Assembly (NCBI GenBank): GCA_002943765.1
Contig: PQWQ01000002.1
Coordinates: 1,054,001 to 1,118,000, forward strand
Length of the DNA: 64,000 bases
Reading direction: 5' to 3'
DNA from: Psoroptes ovis
Taxonomy: Eukaryota; Arthropoda; Arachnida; Sarcoptiformes; Psoroptidae
In this document: positions 11,797 through 25,289 of the stretch, in pieces
How positions within the stretch are numbered: the stretch's first letter is position 1
Layout of the letters: every line of letters starts with the position of its first letter
Program-made: the position numbers and the translations under genes
Notes under the pieces: generated by a model
What the model saw: the letters and a program-made list of their open reading frames with translations, nothing else
Told to the model about the DNA's origin: nothing
The model's database searches: none

Positions 11797-14052
11797 TTAA
11801 ATCGAAATAGTCGATGAAAATGATGCCACATTCAGGTGATCGGTAGGCAAAGAGTTGGTCATTTTTGTTGCTGTAGTCAATGTTGTTGCCGTTGATGATG
11901 ATGATATGGAGGTTACTGGTGAAGATGATAATGATGTGGATGAAATTGAAGGATTCGGTTGTTGTTTATTATTGTGCACGTTATTGAATGATGATGCAGC
12001 TGCAGCTGCTGCAGCAGCAGCGATTAAGTGATTTGTGACTGGTTGTAATCTTATATCATCATTATCATTATTATTTGTTTGATTATCATTATTGTTATTA
12101 TTATTAGCTGCCACGAATGAATTTGCTAATTGTGTCGCATATAAAAATGCAGCTGATGGAAATGTTTGATGAGATGATGATAATGACGCTGATGATGATG
12201 ATGATGTTGATGATGACGATGAAGATGATAGTGATGATGATATTGATGGTGCTAAAGTTGTAGTAGTTGCTGAAGTTGTTGCTGTTGCCGTTGTTGTTGA
12301 TGTTATTTCGTTTGAACCGAATACATGATTATTATGTTGAGGAATCGGATGCTGATGATGTAATTGATGATGATGATTGTGATTATGATGATGATGTCCG
12401 ATTGCTAATGCTGCTGCCATAGCTGCTGATTGATTAATTGCTTGATCAATTGAAGGTGCCGATTGTAAATGCTGCTGTTGATGATAATGATGATGATTAT
12501 GATTATGATTGCCATTGATAATATTTACATTCGATATAATCCCACCATTATTAATTGAATCAATTATACTATTAAAACTATTTTGATTACCTGTAGAATT
12601 GTTTGCATCCATGCCTGGATTTTGTTTTTTCCATTTTGTTCGGCGATTTTGAAACCAAATTTTCACTTGTGTTTCTGTCAGGCGTAATGATAGGGCTAAA
12701 TTGAGACGTTCATAAACCGATAGATAGCGTGTATTTTTAAATTTATTTTCTAATGCAACTAATTGTTCATAAGTGAATGCTGTACGTGCACGACGTGGTT
12801 TTCCACCTTTTCCATTGTTACTATTATTGTTATTATTTTGTTGATCAATCGATGAATTGTAACTGGATTTTTTCTTATTAATACTATTATTGTTGATATC
12901 ACCAATATTTTTTTGCTGTTTTTGTTGTTTACAATAAAAATTTGTTGATGTTGTTGCTGTTGTAGTATTTGTTGTTTCACTATCGCTATTCATTAATATT
13001 ATTGGTGATGATGTTGAACGATCATCATCGACATCATCAACAATATCATCATCATCATTGTCGACATCATTTGGATCATTAAAATCATTATCATCATCAT
13101 CAACAACATCATCGATAATAGAATTATTATTATTACTATTTTCATTAGCATTTTGAAAATTATTATGATCTATTGATTGATGTTCAGCATCATTATTGCT
13201 AATTGCCGATGAATTTGAATTGATTAACATTAACATTCGATTATCGAGTAATTTGGTTGCATTTGATTGCTGATGATTATTGTTCGTATTTTCTAGATTT
13301 AAATCTCTGAAAACTGTTCAAACGGTATGGTAAAAAATTTTCATATTTATTTTCAATGAAAATTCAATTGGAATCCGAAAAAAAATAAAATATCAGCAAG
13401 CAAAAACTATATACTTACAATCATTATGATTCAATTGATGAAATTGATGATAATTTAAAAATGGTTTATAAAATGTTTGTGCAAGATCATTGAAATAATT
13501 TTGTTGTTGCTGTTGTTGATGATGATTATGATTATTTTTACGTAACGTTTCATTTGCCATTAACCATGGTTGCCAACGTAATAGATAATCGGCAGCGAAT
13601 GCAGCTGCAGCTGCTGTAGTTGTTGCCGTTGTTGATGCTTTTGTCAAATCATTCGCTGGAAATTGTCCAGAAAATTTGGTAGGATTAAGTATATCTTCAA
13701 CCATAAATGATGTGGATGTTGTTGAATTATTTTTACTATTATTATTATTTGCTTTGAAATTAATTTTATTATCAATATTCGATTTATTTTTTTTATTCAT
13801 TTTTCTGGAATTATTATTTTTAACAAATTCATTTTTCATAACAAATTGAAGCATATTTTTAGCCGATTGTTCCATTGAATTTTTATGAATTTTTCTATTA
13901 ATCAATTCATTGTCATCATCATCATTACGATCATCAATCGAATAGATTTTATCACAATTATTACCATCATTATCATTATTATCTTTGCTGTTATTCATGT
14001 TCGATGATTTACAATCATCAGCATTGATCGATGTATCATTCATAATCATCAT
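11797..14052 (-). CDS. slou: NK1-class homeodomain transcription factor (slouch / NKX1 ortholog)
   Basis: Two exons: 14052-13419 and 13313-11797, total 716 codons plus stop. The donor is GTAAGT at 13418. The acceptor after gaacag is chosen because it keeps the frame, whereas the stronger-looking ttttcag nearby would create a stop. The homeodomain spans about residues 385-444. It starts RRARTAFTYEQL and contains the NK1 signature ENKFKNTRYLSV and IWFQNRRTKWKK with Gln at position 50, followed by the NK1 tail QNPGMD. Near residues 115-128 is SFMVEDILNPTKF, matching the TN/eh1-like repressor motif of NK proteins that recruits Groucho. The rest is low complexity: Asn, Asp-rich acidic, His, Ser and Ala runs. 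Slouch is a nuclear repressor specifying muscle and neural subsets in insects. Orthology is strong; the acceptor (13313, or 13306 region in the same frame) is less certain. Confidence 0.92.
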
Positions 14053-17000
14053 TCAGTTTTGAAATTATTTAAAAGAATTTATCATTGAAAAAAAATGCAC
14101 CACACGATGACCACACGAATTGAAATGAATTAAAACATTCACTTAAAAATCATAAACGATTACAAATTGTTTTGGGTTTGTTTGTATTTTTGTTAAACAC
14201 AAGTTGATTACTGAATAACAATTTAATTGTGGATCGTTTTTTGTTTTGTTCACATCCAATTGAATTATAACAAAAAAAAAAAAAAAAAAAAAAAACAGAA
14301 GCCATTACAATTACTGGCTTTACTTACATACAAATTCTTTCACACACATACATTATATGATGCATCAAATCATCATAGAATAAAATGAAGATTCACATAT
14401 AATAAATATAGTTTAGCTTCATGTTGTTCTTGTTCTTGTTCTGGTTGTTTAGCATCCAACAAACAAAAACTAGAAATCAGTTGAAAAAAGGCAGGCACAC
14501 ATTTCTATATATACCCAACAACAATCAGCAACAACCAACAGCCAAAAACTAAGAGAAAATTATTTAACAATTTGAATTCATTTGTTCATTTTGTTTGATG
14601 ATTTCAATGATGATGATGATCGTGATGATGATCATCGTTTTGATATATGTATTATCACATACGCAAGAAAGGGAGGAGTGTTGCTTTATAAATATACAAA
14701 ATTATGTATTACAAATTTTACGTGTATGTTGTATATATATGAATTTGTATTTAAATGTTTAACATTTCGTAAAAATAAAAATACTAAATGATACAAATAA
14801 TGATGATTTTCGCCAACAACAACCGAAACACAAACAGAAAAAAAAATTAATGAATGATAATGATGATAATAATAATAAAGACAACAACCATTACAACAAC
14901 AACAACTAAAAGATGATGGTTGGTTGATTTAATAAATGTTTCGCCCATTTTTTTCCTTTTTACCAATTTTACTTTAAGCTTTTCATTTTATTTCCATTTG
15001 GTTATGCTTGGTTTGTTGGTTGATTAGTCTTTTAATCTTTTAAGCGAATGAAAAATACTGGCGAAAAAAATTCCGCTATTCATTACATATTTAACAAATA
15101 TTTATTATTATTAAATAGTGAAAGATATAACAGTTCATTTATTCCAATCAATAGATTTGATTATTGAAGATTTCTGTTTTCTTTGCTATATAAATGAATG
15201 ATCAGTGTGAATAAGCAATAAACGGGTAAAATGAAACAAAACAGGTGAACAAAATCAATTCAATCTTGAATAATCACTAAATGTTTCGAGCTTTGATCGA
15301 ATACATCGGTCGTGATTGATCTTTGATCGCGAATAAAAAATTGATTTTAAGTGGAAAAATTGCCGAAAAATTTGTCAAATTTCATGAAAATCGTCAACTT
15401 GTCGATTTTAGTGGAAAAAAGTGGTAAAATAATTACAGAAAAAAATAAATAAATACAACCGAAAAATAAATGATAATCAAGTAAAATAAATGATTGTAAA
15501 TTTGAAATTAATTAAGCGGAAAATCACAAATCACAATTAAACATCATTAGTGAAATAAGCCAAAAAATAAAAAAATAATTGTGAAAGAATTAAATTTTGA
15601 AATACATCATTTCAAAACATAGAATAGAGATGTATATGTTTATTTATTTATTTAATTGAAAATAAAAATTTTAATTTAATTTTAATGAATAATTAAAAAT
15701 AAAAATTGAAAAAAAGTGGAGAATTTCATTTTATCAATGGAATTTGAGAATAAAATTCTTGAATGAAAAGAAATTGTTTACAAAATTTTTAAAATACAAA
15801 CCTATTCATGTGATATCTAATTAAATTTTCCATTCATTCAATATTTTTGAAATTCATTTACTTCGTAAAAAAACTGAATGATAATTCCATGTGTAATGTG
15901 ATAACAAGGCTAAACTATCAAACAAACAAACAAATGAATAAATGAATGAATAAATGAATTAATTAGTAAATGTAAAACATCATTAACGAGGTACATACAC
16001 ATGTGTATATTTGTTATAATGATGATATTTTTAAATTTACGAATAATTTCTTTTTTAAAATTTTACAAATGAATGAAATATTATTCTTCGAATTCAAATT
16101 CAAATTAAATCAAATAAATGAATGATTGAAATTATGAATTCATTTATCTATTTATTCTCTTTGGTTGATGAGCCCAATTATAAATTTTTAAATTTATTTT
16201 CCATTTTTTCTTTGATTTAATTTGATATTTTGGCAAACAAACAATTATTCTTTGTTTTGATTTGTTAAGTGCATTCGTAATATTAATTTCAAAGTAATTT
16301 AGAATTATTTTTTGTCGTTTGTTTCCGATTTTGGAAACATTTTTTATGTAGTTTATTCGTATGTTTCTCCTTAATTTCTCTTCACTTCTCTTCATATATG
16401 ATAAATTATGAAAGATTAATTGAATTTTTTGATTTCAAAATAAATAATTCTGTGAATGGTAATAAATAAATAATCATTGTCTTTTGATGTTTGATCATTT
16501 GAATAAAAATTAAAATAAAATGATGATAATCCAATGATAGTAAATCATAGATCTCTCAGAAAAGTCTCTCGAAGAACATTGACGTTTTTTAAAAAGAGAA
16601 TTTCAAATGCTTTTTTTCTTCTTAATATTTGACATTTAAACATTGACATGAAAATATAATCGAACCTAAATGAATTTGAATCATTTTTTATGTAAGAATT
16701 TAGAGACAAAAAAATAGAATAAATCACAAAACATATTTTTGAAATCAAAGATCAAACGATGAAGGAACAAACAATCGAAATTCATTCATTCAAAATTCAT
16801 CATGGAAAACAAAAAAAAATTAATTCAAATTTAAATCAATTTCGCCGACTTTTTAAATTTTTAAATTTTCTTTGTATTCAAATCATTTATTATTCATTTA
16901 TATAATTCTATTATTTGAAAATTCATGCTTGAATATGATGTAATGATCACATTTTTTTAAAAATATTTTGTCATAATTATTCTCATAATATATTTAGTGT

Positions 17001-17393
17001 TTGCGGTAAAATAAAAAGGAAAATTTTAAAATTTTCTTATTATTATTTGTTAGATGATATCTTTTTGTCGGATTTTTGAATTTTTTTGTCTTTGATTTGA
17101 TGTAAACACGAATCATTATCATTATCATTGATCTAGTTCATTAAACAAAATGTCACCATTGTTCATTTGTTTTATTCGTATGCTGGTATGTGTATGTGTG
17201 TGCGGGTGGTCATGTGTCACCACAAATAACATGTGACATTTTTTGTATTTTTATTTTGTGGTTTGTGACTTTGAAATTTTTTTTGTGTATTTTTTTCTTC
17301 ATTAATGAATGTTATATGTGCTGGTTACTTTTAAATTTATTAGGCGATAATTAGCGGCCAATGAATTTTGATTCATTTTTAATTTATTTATAT
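14053..17393. other. Upstream region of slouch / downstream of POLR3B
   Basis: No protein gene was found. It holds the presumed slouch promoter (transcribed leftward from just right of 14052), an A24 run at 14272-14295, GAT/ATG trinucleotide stretches near 14600-14640, and a slightly GC-richer block at 15280-15425 with repeated motifs that could be regulatory. The right end contains the 3' flank of POLR3B. The remainder is AT-rich without visible structure. Confidence 0.5.
14272..14295. repeat. A24 homopolymer
   Basis: An uninterrupted run of 24 A lies about 220 bp upstream of the slouch start codon. It could exclude nucleosomes at the promoter or be a polymorphic microsatellite. It does not look like a retrocopied poly(A) tail, as no processed gene sits next to it. 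Confidence 0.8.
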
Positions 17394-20300
17394 TCAAAGT
17401 TTTTTACATAAACGAAAACCCATAGCCGGATGTATGCCCATTGAAAATAATTCCTGTACTAATAATTTAAATGCATATGGTATTCGTACTTTTGTAACAT
17501 TTTCCGATGAATTACATAACATACAAAATCTTGATGCAACTAAAAAATTACAATTATGACAAATTTCCACTTCATATACATCGGATGAAAACATAAAACG
17601 TTCTAATAATGAATTAGATGTACCATGTCCAATAAGACAATCACGTTCCATTTCGCCAACACGTAGACCACCGTTTCGAGAACGACCTTCAGTCGGTTGT
17701 CGTGTTAATGAAATTGTCGGACCTATTGATCTTGAATGGGCTTTATCCAAGACCATATGCTTCAATCTTTGATAATAAATAGGACCAATGTAGATTTCAT
17801 TCGGCATCAATTCACCTGTTATACCCGAACAAACAAGCTCTTTGCCGGAGAATAGATAATTATGTTCATGCATTATTTGAAAGCAATCATTCATTGCTGT
17901 TCCATTGAATACAGTTGCATCGTGTATTGTTCCTTTGAGTGCTGCAGCTTTTGAAGCGGTCATTTCTTTCAATTTGCCGACTGTCATTCGAGATGGAAAA
18001 CCATGTGGATTCATAATCGTATCAGGACTGATACCAGCGCTTGTAAATGGTAAAATTGATTTGTTGAAAATTGCACCGATAACACCTTTTTGTCCGTGTC
18101 TTGAGCTAAATTTATCGCCAACAATCGGTGGTCTCATTTGACGATATAAAACTTTGATGATTAATTCATCATCATTATTTGAAATTGTTACTTTATCAAT
18201 CACAGAACTTTTCTCAGCACGATATACAAGTCCATTGTCATAATATTTAGTTTGTTGTTGTCCTATCAAATTTTTATTATTCATCACATCTGGTGATTGT
18301 TTATTCACTAAAATTTGACCACTATCCACAACACTTTCAGGTGATGCTATGCCATCTGAATCTAATGTAGCGAATTTAACTCGAGATTTGATCATTTCAT
18401 TTGCTCTTGGATAATATAATGTATCACGACAGCTTCGATTTGGATATGTTTTTAAATCGATTTTTGCATTTTTATACACAAAACATCTAGCATATCCTAA
18501 TTGAATGCTTGATTTATTCAATATAGTAGCATCTTCAAGATCATATGCACTGAATGACATAACAGCTACCGTTGGATTTTGACCAGCCGGAATCCATTTA
18601 AACATTTTCATTGGTTTCGTTTGTACCAATGGAAATTGTGGATATTGTATTGTGTATAATAATGAATCATTTCGTAAATTTTGATTCAATGCTATGACAC
18701 CCATAGCCTGTTTGCCCATAGCACATTGATAGGTATTACGTGGAGATTGATTACAATGTGGAAATGGTACGATTGATGCACAAATGCCTAAGACTGTGAA
18801 AACTTCAATTTCCATATGCGTAGTTCGGCCAGCAATTATATCATCATCACTCAATGCTATAAAACAATCATTCAATTCGTTCATGTCTAAATATTCGATT
18901 ATGCCTAAATCAATAAGATCATTGAAATTCATAACATTACGCTCGACTAAATCACATAATTGTCTTGTTAAACGATGATGACCATTTTCATCAACGATTA
19001 TATACGGACGACACAATCTTCCTGCATCCGAGCAGATATAAACCGATTGATGATAATCATTAGTGAATATTGTGGTGAATTTAGGTATTTTACCCTCTCG
19101 TCGATTTTTTCGTATAAATGCAGTGAATGGCTTTGGATCAGTGACAAAACCAAAAATCACACCATTAATGAATAGATAATATAATTTGAGATCAAGTTGA
19201 TCAAGATCCAGACAGGCGTAAGGTAGCACATAATTAGATTTTGAGCATATCTCTATGATATCATCATCGCAATCCTCCGTGGATACTTGACACATTAATG
19301 CAATATTTTTGACAAGACCACAACTTTCACCTTCTGGTGTATCACTTGGGCAAACAATACCCCAATACGAAGATTGTAATGAACGTGGGCCAGTGGTTTT
19401 ACGTGTTTTCTCGAATTGTGAATTTATTCTAGTCAACATTCCAAGACTAGATAGATGACTTAGGCGTGATAAAACTTGTGACACACCAATACGATTGATA
19501 CGAAAACGCCTGATAGACCAATTACCAGTTGCGATAGCATTATTCAATGCATGTGTAATTAAATTGCTAGTCATATGTTTTGTGACATCAAATTGGCAAA
19601 CTTTGACTTTAGGAATCATTTTATTAGCTATGCCCATAATCGATAAATTATATCTTTTGAATGCATCTTCAAATAAAAACCCAATCAACGTTCCAGCTAA
19701 TTCAAGACGTTTATTGCCATAAAAATCACGATTATCGATATGATTTTCAGGATCAATATGTGCAGATAAAAGTCTTCGCACCATGAATGCTAAATAAAAT
19801 ACTTTCGGATAAAATGAATCACTTATGACTGGTATATGTGGTAAAACTGAATTATAAATCACATCATATGCAATCACTGCAGGATGACGAGTAATTTCTT
19901 TTGAAAGGACAATCTTTTTTCCAATATATTCTAATGCATTCAGTTCGGAATAAATTTTTGATTCAATGCAATGTTCGATCGATGGTAATAATAATTTGAA
20001 CATTTCCATATTTCGATTACAATCACGAAGAATTAAGCTGGTTAATTCACGATCACTTAAACCAGACATTGCTTTCATAATGACAAACACTGGCACACCA
20101 TCTTTAAATACATTATGTTTGACTAATATCTAAAAATGAAAGATAGATTTATTTTAATGATTTCATAATTAATTCAGAATTCTTACCTGTCCTTTTTTAT
20201 TCATTTGTAATGTAAGACGAGATTTCTTTTCGGTAGCGATGCATGTTACTTCGCAAATGATTTCTTCATCATTTTTGAATGTAAATATACGATTTTTTGA

Positions 20301-20783
20301 TTGTTGTTCTTGCATTAGAATTACTTTTTCACTGCCATTGATTATAAAATAGCCACCTGGATCAAGTGGACATTCTTGCAGGCGAAAATAATCATCACGA
20401 TTCTTTTGATTCAAGACACAGTTTTTACTGCGGAGCATAATTGGCATACGTCCAATCAGTAAATTTTTTTGCGTCAAAATTTCTTGTCCTCGAGTATATT
20501 CAATATCAACATAAATCGGCGCGGAATATGTAAGATCTCTTAATCGACATTCTTGTGGTGTTAATGAATGTTTATTATGACCATCACGTATTTCAGGCAT
20601 ACCGACATGTATGTCCAAATATTTAACATACCAATTTGGATCAACTTCAGATGTAATACGATTATTAGCTGCAACAATATCTTTCATGCCCTTTTCAATG
20701 AAACTATTGTAGGAATTCAGATGATGTTCAGCAATATCGTGGACTTTGAAATAATTTTCAACGATTTTCCATAATTTTCCCAT
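17394..20783 (-). CDS. POLR3B: DNA-directed RNA polymerase III second-largest subunit (RPC2)
   Basis: Two exons, 20783-20187 and 20129-17394, joined by a 57-bp phase-0 intron (GTAAGA donor, tttttag acceptor), give 1,110 residues; animal RPC2 is about 1,130. It forms the catalytic core of Pol III with RPC1 and transcribes tRNA, 5S rRNA and other small RNAs in the nucleus. The N-terminal protrusion and lobe carry the Pol III-type SAPIYVDIEYTRG and GRMPIMLRSKNCVL. The hybrid-binding region has the invariant GDKFSSRHGQKGV near residue 871. C-terminal motifs include RNGGLRVGEMERDCLIGHG, and a zinc site CxxC...CxxC (CHNC, CMLC) lies near residues 1050-1070. The sequence is closer to RPC2 than to the Pol I or Pol II paralogs. 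An in-frame TGA lies just upstream of the ATG, which supports this start; the N-terminus is slightly shorter than in vertebrates. Confidence 0.97.
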
Positions 20784-20968
20784 TTTGAATCCGATTTTGA
20801 TTTCAGAGAATTAATTCAAAATTAAAAACTGAATCTCAAGTCTCAAAACCACGTGAGACACTATTTCAACATGACATAAGGCAAGAAGCGTGAATCAAAA
20901 TAGATATTTTTTCAAAAAATAAATTTATTTTACAAATTTATTAAAAATAATTAAATTAATATACAAAT

Positions 20969-21434
20969 TCAATCAACATTATCATGATCTGAATCATCAG
21001 AACTTGATTCATCATCATCATCATCATCATCGTCGTCATCAAATTCATTTTCAAATAACAAAACATCTAATTGTACTTTTTGTTTCGAGCTTGCATTATC
21101 ATCATCATTTTCATCGTGATCTTCATGATCATTTTCTTCGATATTGTGACATTTATCTTGATCAGAAGCATTCAATTGTTGCATGAAATCTTTCAGCCTT
21201 GGTAAAACTGTCAAAGAAGATAGAAATCAAATTAATTATAACCCATTTGACATTATTCAATTAATCATTACCGTTTGAAATTAATTTTTCGGTTCTCAAA
21301 TTTCCACCATTATCACAATTTAAACCATGATTTTTATTGGTAAATTTGAACAAATTTTCTGGTTTATTTTTCTCTAAAAAATATTTATTTTCACATAAAA
21401 GCAAGTCTTTGTTGGTAGATGGTTTTCCGTCCAT
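20969..21434 (-). CDS. NOPCHAP1: Probable NOPCHAP1 homolog (C12orf45/DUF4598 family), box C/D snoRNP assembly chaperone
   Basis: Two exons, 21434-21272 and 21207-20969, joined in phase 1 (donor GTAATG, acceptor tttgacag), give 133 residues. The order of features matches the family: a Lys/Asn-rich N-terminus ending LRTEKLISN (compare the family's LLINS-like motif), a predicted helix VLPRLKDFMQQLNAS, then VQLDVLLFENE (compare VQMDVALFEMN), and a long acidic tail (Asp run, then ESSSDDSD). In vertebrates NOPCHAP1 links NOP58 to the R2TP/RUVBL complex during box C/D snoRNP assembly. The gene sits 185 bp upstream of POLR3B, same strand, and just downstream of BicD. The frame stays open upstream to 21548, but the residues there look unlike the family, so the ATG at 21434 is preferred. 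Recognition rests on short motifs. Confidence 0.6.
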
Positions 21435-21768
21435 ATTTTTTGTAAATAAATAGAAAATTGTTGACAAGCAAAACGAAATGAAAATCACATGTTCACGGCA
21501 GATGATACTAAGCGCAAGATGGCAGCCTATACATAGAAATATTTTCAAAATTTTAATTCGAGATTGAAAAATAATTTATTCAAAATAAAATCTTTAAAAT
21601 TAAATATTGCTTTCATTATTTTTTTTTTTTCGTCTGATATTTATATAAAATGCATTCAAAATAATGAAGATGATTTTCGTTGTTTTTTAATGATGAATAA
21701 TTATGAATTTGATTTCATAAAATCACAGGTCCCACAAAAGAAAATGAATTTTAAGCGCAAGGTATTTT
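21435..21768. other. BicD-NOPCHAP1 spacer
   Basis: A short spacer holding the 3' untranslated region of BicD and presumably the promoter of the NOPCHAP1-like gene. It is AT-rich with no further gene visible. Confidence 0.5.
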
Positions 21769-24535
21769 TTAATTAGGACGTCGAAGATTGTTATTACTAT
21801 TATTATTGTTATTATTATTACTTGGAATCGCTCGAGACATTAAACGTGGATTCAAATTTCTCATGCTCATTTTCGGATTTCGTCTTGTTTCTAAAGAAAA
21901 ATTTTAAAAAATAAATGATAATAAGTAAAAGTTGTGACTGTTTTTTATTATTCACCATTTTGCACTTTACCAATGGTTTGTCGTTCTTTATCCATTTCAT
22001 ATTCTTCCAATTTTTCATTTATCGAAACTTTTTGTTGTATTGCAATTCTTAACAATGAATTCAATGTCTTTTTCTCTTCTTCGGATGCCTTATATTTTCT
22101 TTGTAATTCATCGATTTGTGAAACATAATCTTCGCATCTGGCAGCAAACATTGAACGTAATGAAGCAAATGTTGCTGCATCTTCTTTCAATGCCTATGAA
22201 AACATTGAAACAATTAGAAATTTCAATGATCGTCAAAAAAATATAACTTACTTTAAGTTCACTTCTTAATTTTGCCATAGTTTCAGTAACCACAGCTTTT
22301 TCGGTTTCATATTTTGATTTCAAATGAGCCAATGCCACTTCAGCTGTCTGTTTGTTAGTTTTTAAAACAGTTCGCAAGGAAGCAATCTGTTCACGTTTGG
22401 TCGCTAGCAATGATTTTAATCGATCAATTTGATTTAATAGATCATCGACATCGTGATTTGAAACCAATGATGTTGGCTGCTCGTCTGGCATTGAATTTTT
22501 TTGTCTGAAATTTCTATTTTCAATTGCTGTATCAATAGCTTTTTTTAGGACTCTTATTTGATCTTTGACGGTTTCCAATAAATTATTGCACTCAACTGAC
22601 TTGATTTCTTCTGAAATTCCATATAATTTATGTAATTTTTCTTTTAATTGATCTATTGATCGATTCGGATCAAAATTAGGCTGCAAATGATTTAGAATCA
22701 CTCGATCTGGTGTAGCACCATTTACTATTTCAAAGAAAAATTAGATTACAATGATTACTTATAAAAGATTGTAAGCTTACTTAAACAGATATGATGATAC
22801 AATGATGATAACTCTTCAGAAACCAATGATAATTCTTCATATGTTTGATTATAATTCGAATAAAATTCATTCAACATTTTAGCTAACACTTCACAATCTC
22901 CTTCGTATTGTTTAGCTTTATTTTGATAATCATTGATTGATTGCTTTAATTGTTCTAATTCCAAACGATAACCATTCAGATCAATATTTGAAATCTTTGA
23001 TTTAATTAATTCTTTTATATTTGACAGCTCTGGATCATTATTATCGGTACAATTGTCATCCAAATTTAAATTATTCAATTCTTCAAAAATTTTGTCGAAT
23101 TTTTTTGTTTGTATTTTTAAATCATCGCGTGCCTTATCCAACATTGCTTGAACATCATTCAAACGTTGTGTCAATTGATGTTTTTGATTATCTGATTCTT
23201 CCAACATGCGTTCAAATTTTTTTATTTCATTCATATGTACTTCACTGAATAATGAACCTTCCAATGATGGTGGTTGATAACTGTCTGAATTATTGAGAAA
23301 TTCATTCTCAAATTTTTTCAAGGCACTATTATCATCAACACTATCATCATCGAAATTTTCACTTTCATCATCTTGAATTTACAGGGAAAAAAATAGAATT
23401 CATTCATCGTATGAAAAAACCATTTATACTCGGAAATACATACAATCAAATTTCAATCCAGTGAATCCGACAAAATTATTGATATTTAGATATGATTCCG
23501 AGTTTAATTTTTTGTCCAATTCTTTCTTGATTGCATATTTTTGTTCGCGTTCCAATTGTAATGCTTCCAATGCTTCTTGAGTCTATTAAAAAAAATTTGA
23601 ATTTTATTCCATTAATTTCATCACGATTCTTTACCTGTTTCTCTGCTATACTTTTCAACTTGGTACATTCTTCAATTTGTGTTTGTAATATTTCAATTTC
23701 ACCTTGTAAACGTTGTATTTCTAATTTAAATGTTTCAAAATCTACTTGTGATGATTTCAATGATGATACTTGTTTCTGTAATGATATATTTTCTTCTTCC
23801 AATTCATTAATATCACCATGTAAACGTGATTCACGTTGTTTAGATTCTTTTAATTCATCTAAAATTTTCTTTCTTTCTTTTTCGGTGATTTCTTTTTTCT
23901 CAAGTAATTTTATATTCTCTTGAAAACATTTATCACGATCTTCTTTGACATTCTGTAATTCATTTTTTGTTTGTTTCAATTCTTTACTCAATTCAATAAC
24001 AGTACTAATAAAATGTTCTTCTTTTTTTGCATTTTCCAACAATAATTGTTCTTCTTGTTCAATTTCAGATGTTGCTGATACACGTTGTATTGTTTGTAAT
24101 TTATTTAATGCCTGAATTTGAAAAAATCGATCATATTATTTTACATAAATTTATAATCAAATAATCCAAAAACAAACCTCTTTAAGATCTTCAAAATCTT
24201 TATTTTTTGAATCATATTTGCTTTCTAATTCATCAAATTTTTTCTGCAATTCTTCTTTTTCATCCTAATCATATTGATAGATTTGTACGGGGAGGTATTT
24301 GAAAAAAAAAATTAATATACAAATGACAAACATTTTATATTATTTGATTTAATATTTGTAACCATACCAACAATGCTAATCCATATTGTGCTGATTGAAT
24401 TTTTTCATCTGTTGCTTTTTTCAATTCTTCATTTAATCGTTCAATACGTTCTTTTAAATGCTGTATTTCAATATCTTTTTGTTCAATTATAGTTATCGAT
24501 GTTGTTGTCAATGATGATGGTGATGATGATTCCAT
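21769..24535 (-). CDS. BicD: Bicaudal D, dynein-dynactin cargo adaptor
   Basis: Eight exons: 24535-24368, 24264-24178, 24111-23635, 23582-23444, 23371-22781, 22724-22252, 22193-21956 and 21890-21769. All phases agree, giving about 764 residues (fly BicD is about 780). The protein is almost wholly coiled coil. The N-terminus carries the CC1 box as SAQYGLALL at the end of exon 1, contacting dynein light intermediate chain; the usual first Ala is Ser. Further family landmarks are INELEEENISLQKQVSSLKS, then SLYHHIC at the end of exon 5, ILNHLQ, LLATKREQIASLRTVLKTNK, and the cargo-binding CC3 with LKEDAATFASLRSMFAARC and EEEKKTLNSLLRIAIQQK. In animals it moves mRNPs, Rab6 vesicles and nuclei toward microtubule minus ends. 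The last residues (Asn run, LRRPN) are not conserved. Two possible donors end exon 7 in the same phase, at 21970 and 21955. Confidence 0.95.
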
Positions 24536-25289
24536 TACCAGAACAAAAAAGATAATGAACACACTATGCAAATGCTGAAACTTTTTATCAATCAAAAGTT
24601 TGAGTAATAAAATTTAAATTTTACAAGTTTTCATTATCATTTAATATAACATTGAATTTTTATTTTATGAATAACCTAAAAAGATTGAAAAAACATTTGA
24701 TGAAGATGATTCATTTGCATCAATCTCCCAGCAGTTTTAATCAATTAATGATTATGATATTTAATCAAACAACCAAACAACAACAATGACGACAATTGTT
24801 TGAAAAATTGACAACGAAAAAAATTTTTTTTTTTGTTTTGATTTTTCTTTTCGTTGTTTTGAATGATTTTGAAGAATTTTTTTTTTGTTTTTCTTCTCTC
24901 GTATCTGTAGATGTGTCAACATATTTCAATGGTGGCGCATTGTTGAAAACAACAAGAACAACGAAGCAGAAGAAGACAACTCGTTTCTTTTTTAACAAAT
25001 CATATGTGCGAAAGCGAAAAAGACAAGCCCAAAAACTCTTAGCTTTCAAGTATGAAAACAAAACAAAATTCTTGGATCAAAAAAAAATTTATTATAAATA
25101 CAGAGAATTTAGTAATACATTTAAAAATTAAAAACCATAGATAGAAATAAATGAATAAAATGGCACACAATCAATAAAATGGAATGCAAAAAAAAAGATT
25201 ATAGAATGATATTTTCCAAAAATTAGAATAATTCTATATCACAGATTTAAAAACAATAATCAATCAACTAATCAAAAAATCAATTGTTC
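24536..25289. other. BicD 5' flank / LRR gene 3' flank
   Basis: This holds the presumed BicD promoter and leader on the left and the 3' flank of the LRR gene on the right. Overlapping open frames on both strands at 24765-25131 are Lys/Phe-rich and look like composition artefacts. A short inverted repeat, caacgaaaa at 24812-24820 against ttttcgttg at 24848-24856, is present. Confidence 0.4.

Noticed and set aside
12150..12500. Dense GAT/CAT/CTG trinucleotide arrays that could be taken for satellite or CRISPR-like repeats
   Set aside because: They are codon repeats for Ser, His, Asn, Asp and Ala runs in the slouch protein; there are no spacer-separated identical repeats.
18784..19722. Several plus-strand open frames inside POLR3B
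   Set aside because: Antisense shadows of a strongly conserved coding exon.
24765..25131. Overlapping open frames of about 100 codons on both strands
   Set aside because: Lys/Phe/Thr-rich on opposite strands of an A/T-rich, partly palindromic patch in the BicD upstream region; no domain or splice context.
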